Shown here piece by piece: positions 35,401-47,400 of a stretch of DNA of 64,000 nt. Source of the DNA: Adiantum capillus-veneris (lineage: Eukaryota > Streptophyta > Polypodiopsida > Polypodiales > Pteridaceae). Position numbers and translations under genes: made by a program. Where the stretch lies: NCBI GenBank assembly GCA_014529385.2, contig CM043966.1:42753537-42817536 (forward strand). The letters are read 5' to 3'. The notes beneath the pieces are model-generated. The model made no database searches, had not been told where the DNA came from, and saw nothing but the letters and a program-made list of their open reading frames with translations. Each line of letters starts with the position of its first letter. Position 1 is the first letter of the stretch.

Positions 35401-38400
35401 CGGCAAATTCAGCTTTCCGAGAGCGTTTCCATTAGGTGTCCTGGTGTTTTACCCCCCTTTCGAAGCCATTCGAGCCATCAAAAACTTCATTCGAGCTACG
35501 GTTGAGGAGCTGCATTTTTCAGTCCTCTTTTGGCAGTTTATGCTGCGTTTTTGGGTCGAAACGGAGGTTTTTTGGCATAGCTTTCACACCCGGACTCGGA
35601 TACATGTGATCCAGGAGTCTACCTTGGGGTTTTGGCACGCTCCGGACGCGCTCGTCATATCAGAATTTTAAAATTCTGAACGCTGAATTTTCTGCAGCAG
35701 CAGTTGTTTATTGTGTGTCGAGGATTCCACACATGGTTTGCTCTTAGATGTGAGAGTGACATTTGCTGCAAGATTCCTCACAGGTGGGAGGATACGATGT
35801 ATGCCTTATGTGGTTTGATGCTTAGGGAGACTAATATGATTGCATTTTGAGCTTGGCAATGTATGCCTCGAGCATGTTTTTTGGCAGTCACAGGTAGAGC
35901 AGATATTTGTGTACTAGATTTGCAGGTGTTTGCAATGATGTATGCAAAGTGTGGAGATTGGTGCATGCATTTGGAGTGCGGTTTGATGCGCTTTGGTTGC
36001 TCATGGTTTTGAGCGTGCAGACAGTTTGGTTACTGGTTTTGTGGCCGTTTTACTGACGAAACTCTAGCGAAATTTTCCCAGGAGTTTTATGCGTATCATT
36101 TATGCGATCTAGGTAGAGATTGCGGGTTGCACTCAGTATTTGCGTGCGGTGTTCTCTGCAGGTGGGAGACTTGTGCGTGTGTATGCATCGATACCGCAGA
36201 GTGTGGGCTTCATGATTAGCTCACAGATTGCAGTGTGATACTAGAGCATGCGAGGCTTGTATTGACATTGCGAGAGCTCTATTTTGGAGTGTGTCTCATA
36301 GGTTTTACATTGTGTTTCTGGCCATATTGGTAGACAGTTTCCAGGTATTGTTGGTGAGGTGGTTTTGCTTTCTAGTTTGCTACATTGTGCTCATGGCAGA
36401 GACAGGTGATCGCTCAGATTATGATCTCTCCGAAATGTGCATATTTGATGGGTCAGACTTTGCAGCATGGAGAGAGTGTATGCTTGATGCATTGACACAG
36501 CGAGGGTTGCATCGACCATTGAGTGGTGATGTAGGTAGACCTTCTTTACGTAAAAATAAGACAATTTACCATAAGAAACCTATGCTTTGGCGAAGGCATC
36601 CCAAACCCGAGTTAGTTCTCCCTTCAAGTCAGTTTAAAAGAATTTGGATTCCTAAAGGTTCTCGTTCAGATCCGCCTTCTATCCCTGAAATCAATCCAGT
36701 TGTTTTGCACAACACTATTTCTAGTAGAGTACAAGGTCTCCCTAGGGCTTCAATCTCTAGAATTGAGAGTGATGACCCTTCTAACCATAGAATTTTTGCT
36801 TATAGAGATTTCAAACGGAGATTGATTTACTTATCTAGCGCCATGGAATTGGGTTCTTTTTCTTATAAAATATTTGAAAGGTATAATATAAGGATCCTAT
36901 TTAAGCTCTTGTATACCCTTGAGAACTACTCTTATGAAGATTTGGAGCTAAGAGAGTCTCACAGCACTCAACTTCGAGTACTGTTAGGCAAATTTCTGAA
37001 GTCCAAATGTCCTAGTCTGAAAAGTCCCTTGGTTGGAAAGAAAGATTTGTTGATAACTATCTTTACCTCCCCTGACTTAGACAAGATTGGATTAAGCTCT
37101 ATTTTGAGATCTCAAGAAGCTTTGGATGCTCTCCCTCCTTGTGTGAGAAAGGTATGGAACCATCCTGTCGTAGCTTTCAAATATGTGAAAACTTTAGGAC
37201 AAAAAGCTTTCAACTATAGTGACATAGGACGTAATCTTAAAAAGCAAGAGAGGCTTGCAATCTCACGTATTGATTGCCCTTGTAGTAAAACTGCCTTTTC
37301 TTCTTACGTAAATGGAGCTTTGGGTCATGTAGTTACTGCCGATTGTTCTATCCTTCCTTCGGATTCTTTGAAAGACCTTTTCTCAAGAGGTACTAAATAT
37401 AGGCTCCCTTCCTCAAACGACTCTTGCCTTCTCAAAGCCATAGAAAAAGGAATTTCTAGTTTCGTAGTAAAGTTTGAGGAGTCTTTAGGAGTTCAAGGTA
37501 TTTTTACCCATTGGAAGTCTGTAATCCTCAAGAAAGCTTCTTTGAAATTAGCATCTTGCTCTCGGAACGTTTCTTCAGGAAGGAATAGCTTATCTTCTTC
37601 TGATCGTGATGCTCTTAGGAAATTTCATCGTGATTTTGTAATCTCTTATGTAGATAAGTGCTCTAATAACTTTGTTGTTACGTGCAAAAAGTTCTATTTA
37701 GAATGCTTGTTAGGTGAAGTAAATTCTCAGACTTACAGTGATTGTGATCTTTCAATGCAAGAGGTTATCTTGAAACATGAAGACTTTTGTAAGTCTTTTG
37801 GTTTTAAGTGCCAGCCTAAATTACCTTTTTTATATACCGTTTGGAAGTTCCACAAGAACCCTATAAAGCCTAGATTTATAGCTGCTTCTTGTAACACCTC
37901 TTTGACCGAGGTTTCCAAATGGCTTAGTTATTGTTTCAAAGCCATTTTACCTAGCGTAAATGAATTGTGGAATAATATGCTAAAGGAAGCAGACGTACCT
38001 ACCGATTCAAGTTGGATTTTAAATGATTCAGTAGTTGTGATTCCTGTTTTAAAGTTTTTGAACTCTTCAAGAAGCCTTAAGGAGAAATCTTCTTCTTTAT
38101 GTCTCCAAACTTTTGACTTTACAACGCTATACACGAAGCTAAATTTGGAGGACCTTAAATTTAGAGTCAAGTCTCTTATTTCAAAAGTTTTTGCGTACAA
38201 GCTTGAGAAGGATAGGTACAAGGCATTGCTAGTAGAAAAGTCAGCCTTGAACTTTGACTTCTTATGGCTGAAAAATAAGAATGTAGATGTAGACAAAGGA
38301 AGAAAGAGATTCACCAGGATTGTAGATGACATTGACATTATATCTTGGTTAGATTTTCTTTTGGACAATTTATATATAACCATCGGCGACTCTCTTTTCA

Positions 38401-41400
38401 AGCAAACAATTGGTATCCCTATGGGTACCAATTGTGCTGTTTTTCTTGCTAATTTCTATCTTTTTACTTATGAGTTTGATTTTATGGAGCGTCTTGTCCT
38501 TGCTAACACTTGCCCAATATTTTTGCACAAGTTATGCAATGTAAGACGCTTTGTAGATGATCTTTTTGTCCCTGACGTTCCTTCTTTTCAAGATTTTATG
38601 TACTTGAATTCGAGTTCTGTAGGCGGAGGGATTTATCCCAAGGAGTTTTGTGAACTTAACTGTACCACAAATAGTGATTATTGTGCCCTTTTAGACCTTA
38701 AGATTTTTCAGACTCCCTTGGGATTAGAAGTAGATATCTATGATAAGCTCCTTGAACCAGAATATGCCAATCTAAAAATCATCCGCATGCCTCACATTTT
38801 TTCGAACATTTCTCTTTTAGCTAAGTACGGTGTCATTTGCTCTCAACTATTTAGATTTTCTCGTCTTTGTTCTAGTAAATCTACTTTTGTTGTTCAATCT
38901 TGCCATCTTATTTCTTTACTAGTTGAAAAAGGATACTCATTCAAAAGAATCATGAAAGAAGTTCGTTCATTTTTGCATCGTAGTAAGTTTATTTTTAGTG
39001 TTTCTTCCTTTGGAATGTTCAAGATAATCAGTAGTAAATTCAATAGAAGTGGGGAGCTAAAAAGCCGACTTATTGTTTGACTTAATAACACCTTATGTTG
39101 TTGTTTTGATCTTTAGCGTTTCTAGTATTTTCACTATAGCTTGACAATTGCTAGCCTTTATCATGGCTGAGTATGCCCATCACCTCCGGAGGGTGATAGA
39201 AACTCAGCTCGTTGGTTTTGTAGAGTACGTTCAAAGCATGAATGACCTCTATATAAACCTGCACCTACTCTTGGGCACTGACGACGTGAGTAGGGATGTC
39301 ATAGCTGTTGTCCAAGCTATGCATGATAAAGGTGATAATCTTATTCTTCCTGTTTGGACAAGCAGTGAAGTTGAGATCACATATTGTCAAGTTTGGTTCT
39401 TTGCTCTTCGTAGGTTTGTAGTAGTATTCATTTTTCGATTTCATATTTAGCTTACCTGAGGACTTAAGAATGTGTTCCGTTATAGGTTGTTGTGTGAAGT
39501 TTGATTTCGAGGATTAAGTTTTTAAGATGTCTTATCCTTTTTTTTTTCTTTTTCTTTTTTTTCTTAAAGTTGAGTACTTGTTTTAAGCCAAGTAAGTTGC
39601 GTCAACTTATTTTACACATACCTTTTTTGAAAACATTTTTAAGTTAATAATGTTTTGTTTTATCTAGTTTTGTTTCGAAGCAATCAAAGTGATTTAGTTA
39701 GTTAGTTTGTTTGTTTTTGTTTTTCTTTTCTTTTCGTGTGTCCCTTGCTTTTATAGTTTTATGAGTGCTTTATTCCCTCTTATAATTTGTGAGTTCATAC
39801 TATTCTGAACTTATGAAGGTATATATGTAGGTAGACCTTCAAACATGTCTGACGATCAGTGGCAGGAGCTAGAGGAGATGGCACTATCTACACTCTCTTT
39901 GCACCTTGCGGAATTTGTATATGCTCTTGTTATGTATGAGACTACTTCGAGAGCACTTTGGCGCAGATTACATGAAATGTATGATAGATATGAGTCATCA
40001 CGGACTCGTGTGAGACATGTACATTCACGAGCACGCCGACAGGTGACATGTTGGTATTGTGGTCATTCTGGACACGTTAGACGACGCTGTTTTCGTCGTA
40101 TGCGACATCGTAGGAGACATGGCAGTCTCAGAGATGTATGTAGTGATACCATGGACTCAGTTGCTTTGACAGTTGAGACACGTTTAGTGTCGGAGTATAC
40201 TAGTGACGGGGATGTCACTTTTACCTCGAGCTATGCACGAGATGCTATACATGTGGATAGTGCACTCCCTTCGTAGTGGTTGCTAGGCGCAGATGCTATG
40301 TTTCATATCACGTCGCATCGTGAATGGTTTTGTAGCTATTCTAGCGGGATGCTTGGCAGTGTACGTTTGACCGATGGATCGGTGCATGCGATAGCAGGTG
40401 CAGGAGATGTGAGACTGTCATTACCGAGTGGTGCATCTTACTTGTTACGACATGTGCGCTATGTACCAGATTTGACAGTGAGTTTGATCTCGATTGGTCA
40501 GCTTAGAGATTGTGGATGTCAGATTTCGTTACGAGAGCGAGATTTTGTGATGCATTTGGGTTCGCTAGTGATTGCAAGAGGTGCCAGGAGTGGTACAGGT
40601 TACCCATTGCATGTGGATCTGTGATCATGCAGCCAATTAGACAGCGAGAGAGTAGACGAGTCTCTTTTGCTTATGGGTTGCAGGATGCTTTGCATGGAGT
40701 GCAGAGTAGTGAGCTCGTTGTGCACACAGTTGGGGCACGACTTGAGCAGTCACACAGAGAGGTGACAGAGTCAGACATGCATGCTTTGCTAGTGACTGAG
40801 CAAAGCAGAGACTCAGTTGTGCGAGATACTTCTATGCGAGATACTTCTATGCAGGATAGACAGGTAGAGCGGTCTTGCTCTAGTGAGTCACGACAGGAGG
40901 ACGTTGTGCAAGAGTCTATGCATACGGAGTTAGAGCATGAGAGCTCTAGTGAGTCACAGCAGATTGAGTGGTCATGTTTGCAGTGGATGATTGCAGAGGA
41001 GGCTGAGATGTCAGCAATTATGCAGTCATTCCTTTCTATGCTCGACAGTGAGCATGGGGATATAGTTGTGCAGGATATGTCTTCCAGCAGACACCTAGAG
41101 CAACTGGTTTGCTCTGAGGTTGCACGACAGGTTGATGCGTCTTTTGTGGACAGTTAGGAGATGCATATGGCTGACACGCCTTGTCAGTCAGAGATGCCTA
41201 TTGCCAGGGATATATATGTTGATGCATGCTCCGTAGAGCTAGCAGGGCCCGCTAGCATTGCATCGGCATTCGGTGGTCTCATGTATGAGATGTTGATCTT
41301 GAGACCAGATATTGTAGCTACAGTGGGAGCATTTGCAGTTGGGGTTATCATTCGTTTGTTGACTGATGATGGCATAGTGCACGAGGGAGATATGTAGGTA

Positions 41401-44400
41401 TTGCGTACATACTTGAAGTACGTGTGCGGTACGTCTGGTGGTGTATGGACTTACACATGAGCAGGACATCCGGATGCACATGATCACAGCCAGCCAGTGG
41501 GTATCGGTTGGGAGCGGTTTTCTCTCACCTTTTGTATTCTTTAGACTAGGTTCCCTTGCTTAAAGGCACAGTCGCCTTTAAGTAGGAGGTTGTTGGGATA
41601 TAGACGTCTGTGCCTTGCCCGGCCGCCCAGAGTCTGGGCGCCCACTGACTTGTATACCTTATACATAGCATAAGTGTATAGGGGGCTGCTCACTCTTTTG
41701 AGTCTCCCCACCCATATCTGTGTGTGTGTCTCCTTCTCTCTCTCACACTCTCCATTGAGTGGTACTCCCCGATCCCCTTCACGGGTGGCCAACCCACAAC
41801 CAAGGGCCAGTGCATGTTGTCGTGCTGTGACACGTACATAGTGGGAACGCATGCTACAAGAGTTATCTTGTAATTTTTTAGATACATAATTATCTTTCCT
41901 ATAATGTACATATGCATATTTAAGTATAATAATAAGCCTTCTATCTCATCCTATTATTTTTCTCAAGGGTAACCTATTCTTACTTTACCATCAGAAAATA
42001 CTATGGGAAAAGCATCAATAGCTCCGTCTCTTTAACTTGGGGCAAAAAGCATTGATTCTTTATTTCTACTATCTCATTATCATCTCACACCCTAGTTAGA
42101 TCCTATATCTAGGGTAAACTCCAATATATATATATTCTATGTATTTTTTATACTTTTCTTATATTTCTTTTTAAATAGCTACTAGGAGGGAATCAAATCC
42201 TAGTGGGACACTAGGTGGCATGATTTCAAAGATACACTTATTTTAATGCATTATTGCAAGCATGATTACAAAACTTTGTCAAGGAGCAATGTCATGCTTT
42301 TATATGGCATGAGGTGTCCTTTGGAATTAAATGAAAGTTTAAGCTAAGGGGACCACGGGAAGACTTTTGCTGCCAGAAATGGATCCTATTTTGATGAATT
42401 TTTTACACAAGGTTCCAATCCGAATTGGAAAATGATTTTAAAATGAAAATCGTAGCTAATGAGCTGAAGTTTCTGCCCATATTTTTACTTTTTTATTTGG
42501 AGCCACGGTTGAGGAGATATGATCAAAATACTGGACCCCAGTCTGCCCACAGCATGCAGGGACAACTCATTTCCAACTTTTCCAATTCCTATTCACACTG
42601 GCTCCTCTCTTCTTGTGTAAACCCTTGGGGGTTCCCTTCACCTATAAAAGGGGACCTCTTCTTCTTTGAAAAGGAACTCAAGCATTCAAGCCATTGATGA
42701 GAGGAATTCTTGAGGGAGTGAGTAGTAATGCCTAATTGTACTTAGCCATTAACATAAGCCCAAGCCTACACTTTCTCCTAGAGGAAGACTAGCCATTCTT
42801 GTACGCTATCCTTGGAAAATCAACTCTAATAAAAAAAGGTCTTGCACTTGGCGTATCAATCAAAGTGGAGTTCTCCCCTCTTCTTCTCTCTCCATCAATA
42901 ATGGTGTCGAAGGGTTTGTCAAGTAAGATGTGTTTTACTTTGATGTTTTCTTGATTTCTTGTTGTTTTCTTTTTCATCTCTAATCAAACATATATATATA
43001 TCTAATCTAATCTCTTTAACCAAATCTATCTCTCCCACTCTTAGTAATTCATCCTCTCTACAAATTTTAGGTTCTCCTTGCTAAAGGTGTGCTAAGCATC
43101 TAAAGATGAAGAATCTAACACCCCTCCTCAACCACCGATACGGAGAAGCTGTCGAGGAGACTGCAACACGCTTGGTAAATCTAGAGAAGATGTAAATCCC
43201 GGGAGAAAAGGATGAGGAGTGCCTGCCAAACAACACGACAATCCGTACAGCACCACTGTGATGATGACCAAGGGTGAGGAAACTCCGATCAAGTCGCACA
43301 AGGAAGCTGATTGAGTGGCAAGCTGTAGAATAAGTCGTTGAAGAGGATTCATATGAGGAAGTAACCTAAGATGAGCGTCCAATAGCCCATCGGTGATGAT
43401 CACTATTGGGATGGAGGGACCCAATGTAGCAGCAGGAGACACAGGAGACAAGAAATGGGGACCCCCCCGAAGAGGAACACTCTGACCACGAGGAGAGGAA
43501 AACTGCCGAGGTGGGAAACCGGTAGCATATCCAAGTCAAAGAAGCTCGAGCAGAAGAGGGAGGAAGAGCAAGAAGAAGCGGCTCAATAGGGAAGGCATCG
43601 TCCACCATAGTAGACAAGATGATAGGATAAGCAATCCATCCATGTCGAGACCGCAATATTTGTAGTCTTCCGAGAGAAGAGTCATCTTGGGGGTATAAGC
43701 TGCAAAATGATCTTTCATTCCATGGCAGACACACAATATCGGACAAAAGAGTTGGAGGAGATCCTGGGAAAAGTCAACCTGTGGGAGCACATCCACCACC
43801 AAGGTCTGGACAAAATATCCAAGAGAGAGTCTGCAAGTGCAAGTTCTGAAGACACGCGACATAGGAGAACCCCCCCCCCCCCCCGAGAAAGTGATGGAAT
43901 GTGGTGAGGTAAAGGACGGCTGAGAGGATGCATCGGGAAGAATGACCGGTGTTGTAGAAGTCATAGCCTTGGCAAAGCAAAGAACATCCATGAGGTCTTC
44001 ACCATGTAAGTAGTGCATAGGTACATCCAAACTGCAAGTGGAGGAGCCACACGACCAAGCAGAAACAAGGAAGAAGCTCTACCAAGTAGAGGCAATGCAA
44101 AAGAGCCACCATGGAGCAATGTGCCGGAAGAAACTTTGCAGACATCCAAATGCTAAAGGATACTCACATCTAGAAGAACATGTCCAAAAGAAGCGTCTGG
44201 CGTGCCAAGAGGCACGGGTCTGTCGTACAGTGAACCAATGGAGGAGGTGGATAGGGCAATCCCGAATAGAGAGACAATAGTTAAGGGAGAGGGAGGGAGG
44301 GTTACTGAAGAATAAGTAGCGGTGGAAAACACAAGCCACGTCCACATAAGTACCTGTACCAATCCAGTCTTGTATCTTCCCGGGGGCAAGAGAGCCTCGA

Positions 44401-47400
44401 GGAGGGAAGATCTTAATGTCGAGGGAGATCCGTCCGTTGTGTCAGAACCTATATCCGAGTCCACGTCTTAATGTCGAAGAAGGAGCAAAGCTGAAATGCG
44501 ATCTGAAAACACACCGTGTAAGCGCCACACCGGTGCAGGTAGGGGGTAAAGACCTGTGAATCAGGAAGGGTAACTGAAGGGAACTTGACGAGGCAAAGGG
44601 GAAGGTGCTGTCTATGCCGGAAAATGCAGCAAAGGGGGTTGGAATGCTGCTGTAAACAGAGCATTGAGCCATCCTCAGAGTGTCGGGGACATTAGGTGCT
44701 GAAGGTTGGGGCACGAGGACGGGTGGGGCACAAACTCCCGGCTGAAAATCAGGGAAAACAGTCCCGAATCTTAATGTGGAAGGTCCATGAGTCGGTGCAG
44801 GCAGCAATGGAAGAAAATGTCGGGTGGTCGAGGAGGGAAAACTCCGGCCGGAAGAGGACTCCAATGGGCAGCACAAAACCTGAAATCGCTGGTGTATGAA
44901 GAACCCTCTGCTTGCCAAAAACACTGGCCAGCAAAAAATGTTGAGGCGTAAGCAAAAACGCTAGTAGATGGGTGTAGGAGAGGAGGCGCTGGGGGGAGGA
45001 GAAAAAGGGTGATGGAGAGAGAGAGAGCAGAATATCCCTAACCCACAAAAAACGGAGCCCTATATGAAAAACACTGTTGCCAGGAAAACGCTGGTGGAGA
45101 GGGAAGTATTCTTCGCGATGGAACTCTCCGAAAGGTCCTCCTTGCTGACGGCGGTGGCAGATCTGCATCCTGGTGCTTTGACACCATGTCAGAGTGTGCA
45201 GCGGAAGGTGAGAGAGGGAAAGAGACAATGGCACGAGAGAAAGAGAAGAGACATCACATGAGACAGATGGTGGAAAGGTTGGCAGCCCAATAACTCCAGA
45301 TGGCTACATGGTGTGAGACAATACAATGAGAAAGAGGGTGTCCCCCCCTCCTTGTCACGTAACACATCCAACCCTATGTGTTTGTGGACAAGCTACAGCT
45401 TGATCAGGGTTCAGTCAGTCAAGTCAGTCTAGAATAGGAAGTGATCTGACACTCTTGTGAGTCTGTTCGCAGACCGTGCATGACCAATCACGTAGAGTAG
45501 ATGCATATCCTCCGGTTGCACACAGCATGCTCATCAGCATTCCCATCAGAATCCATCAGGGGAATTTTCCAGTGCATTAAACCTATTTTCCCTATTTTTG
45601 GCTTTTTTCACTTATTTATTAAGTGACTTTTGTTGGAAAGTAGGTAGGGCAATTTTGCTAAGTTCGTATATAAGCAAACCTAGCGCTAGCACTTTCTGGC
45701 AGAAGAGGCAGCAGGAGCACATGCTCAACAGGCACCTTCTCAGTAGGACCCCCAACAGCAAGCCTAGCGTTTTTGATCTTGCAGATTCCTGGCGACAGCA
45801 AGAAGCAGAAGACTCCTAGCGTTAGCAGATTTGCACAGCAGTAGCAGATCAGCCCTAGCGTTAGCAAATTTCCACCGCAAGTTAGATTTTCAGCCGTAGC
45901 GTTTTTGCATCTGCCAGGCATTTCAGCATTTTGCAGATCTACTGCGATGGAACCAACACAAGCACCAGCATTTTCAGTTTTCAGCACTTAGACATCGCAG
46001 AACAAGTCCCGAACCTTGCAGATCTCACCTTCCCGCAGCAGATCCTCGCTGCACGGTGAAATCAGCGAAGTTTATAGATTCAGCCCGGAAAACGCAGATT
46101 TCAGCATCTGCGTTTTCAGCACGTCGTCGTCGCGTCGTCGCCATCAACATCGTCATCGACATAGAGTCAGAATTCAGCTAATAGAAGATTTGCAGATTTC
46201 AGCCCTTAGCATTTTCAGATTTCAGCCCACCTCGTCGTCGTCCTCATCGTCGTCGACATCGTCGGCAAGTCCAAGCAATTGTAGAGATTTGTGCAATCAT
46301 AAGTAGACCGCTCTCGCCATAGAGAGTGGGGCCTTCAGAGGAGGGTTTTACAACGTCTCTGGTGTCGTATTCTTCTCTCTCTATCTCTCAGTCTCATTCA
46401 CCTTCATTCACAGTGCCATTCACTTTGTTTGTGATCATTTGCACTCTCTCATTAAAAGAACGGAAGGCTCTTCCTTCCTTAAGTAAAAGGAATCCTTGAG
46501 CACACTCCAGAGCACTCATCTTGAGCAAAGTTCAACATTCACTTCTGTTGCACCTTACATTGGTATCAGAGCTTTGGCAGTGTTCTGTATCACTCAAGGA
46601 AAGAACCACAGAATTTTTTTTGCTTGTTGCGATCGCACAAACCCAAGTTCACTTGGGCGTGTCAATTCCTAATCATGTTTTCGAAGAGTGATAGGAACCC
46701 AAGAAAGAAGGGCTTGTCCAGCCTCCCCTTGTGCCTCTTTTCGCTCGTTGAGAGCGGACCGTGCACTTAGCGGCCGGCCAATCGACGTGAGGTGGGAAAA
46801 AGCAACCTTGGTGTGAGCGCAAGGCCGCCAAGGGGTGCGCCCGCGGAAAAGAGCAGAACTCAGGTAAAGAGAAGATTCTTCTCTAATACAGATTGCAAGC
46901 TAAAGAAGAACCTCCAGACCCTCAAGAACATCAAGACCCTCAAGAACATCAAGACCCTCAAGAACCTCAAGACCCCAAGTTCCTCGTGAACTTAAGAACC
47001 CAAGACTTCAATGGATGGTCATCATTCGAAGCGGAATGGATACTTTGCTTGGAGGTGGTGAGCATGGGAGTGCCGAAGAAGAATTTTCCTCACCAGGAGG
47101 TTTTTCCGACCCTTTCCCATCTACGACAAGGATTGCACTAACTCCTATGGAGGCTTTCAATAAGATGGTGATGGACATGAAGTTAGAACGCGAAGCACGA
47201 AAAGCAGAAAGAAAGGCATAACACAAAGAAAGAATGGCAGCCATAGAGCGTGAGCACGAGCAAGCGTGCTTGGAACCCGAAGAAAGAAAAGTAGAATTTG
47301 ATTGAGAGACCAAAGCAAGAAAAGCAATGAACGACCGACACATGAAAGAGATGTTGCGACTCTTTTCTCAAGTGCAGGCACAGATGCAAGAGATTCGGGA

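Larger units (their letters stand above)
36545..39824 (+). mobile_element. Penelope-like retroelement inserted in the gag of element E
   Basis: 3280 bp bounded by a perfect 16-bp direct duplication of copia gag sequence. It carries one long RT ORF, a second short ORF (39148-39450) and a T-rich 3' part (39537-39572 and beyond). It has no LTRs and no poly(A) tail. The reading frame is open from the first base of the insert, so the 5' end may be truncated within the ORF, or the element may lack its own start codon. Target duplication length, the RT type and lack of LTRs all fit PLEs. Confidence 0.88.
35075..41781 (+). mobile_element. Copia-type, gag-only LTR retrotransposon (element E), TR-GAG-like
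   Basis: LTRs are 35075-35261 (187 bp) and 41591-41781 (191 bp), both TG..CA, about 3 percent different. A 5-bp duplication cgggt flanks the element (35070-35074, 41782-41786). Right after the left LTR the sequence TTGGTATCGGAGC is a one-mismatch initiator tRNA-Met primer site; AAGTAGGAGGT precedes the right LTR. Coding content is a copia gag with one zinc knuckle, a copia protease-like domain with lost catalytic motif, and an unrecognised ORF. No integrase, RT or RNase H is present. Without the nested PLE (36545-39840) it would be about 3.4 kb. It needs a helper element to move. It inserted into the LTR of element B. Confidence 0.9.

Noticed and set aside
36228-36392. Start of the gag-RT ORF at ATG 36228
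   Set aside because: The 55 residues before 36393 are hydrophobic leader translation without gag similarity; the gag signature begins at MAETGD.
36228-39080. Single 950-codon host gene encoding an RT
   Set aside because: The first part is copia gag and leader; the 16-bp duplication and the resumption of gag at 39841 show that it is an insertion fusion.
44442-45234. Two 160-codon minus-strand ORFs in element B
   Set aside because: Ser/Pro/Phe-rich composition, no domain, overlapping frames, and opposite-strand purine bias account for them.
46915-46978. Possible CRISPR-like array
   Set aside because: Units are short, adjacent and without spacers; it is a minisatellite in a plant retroelement.
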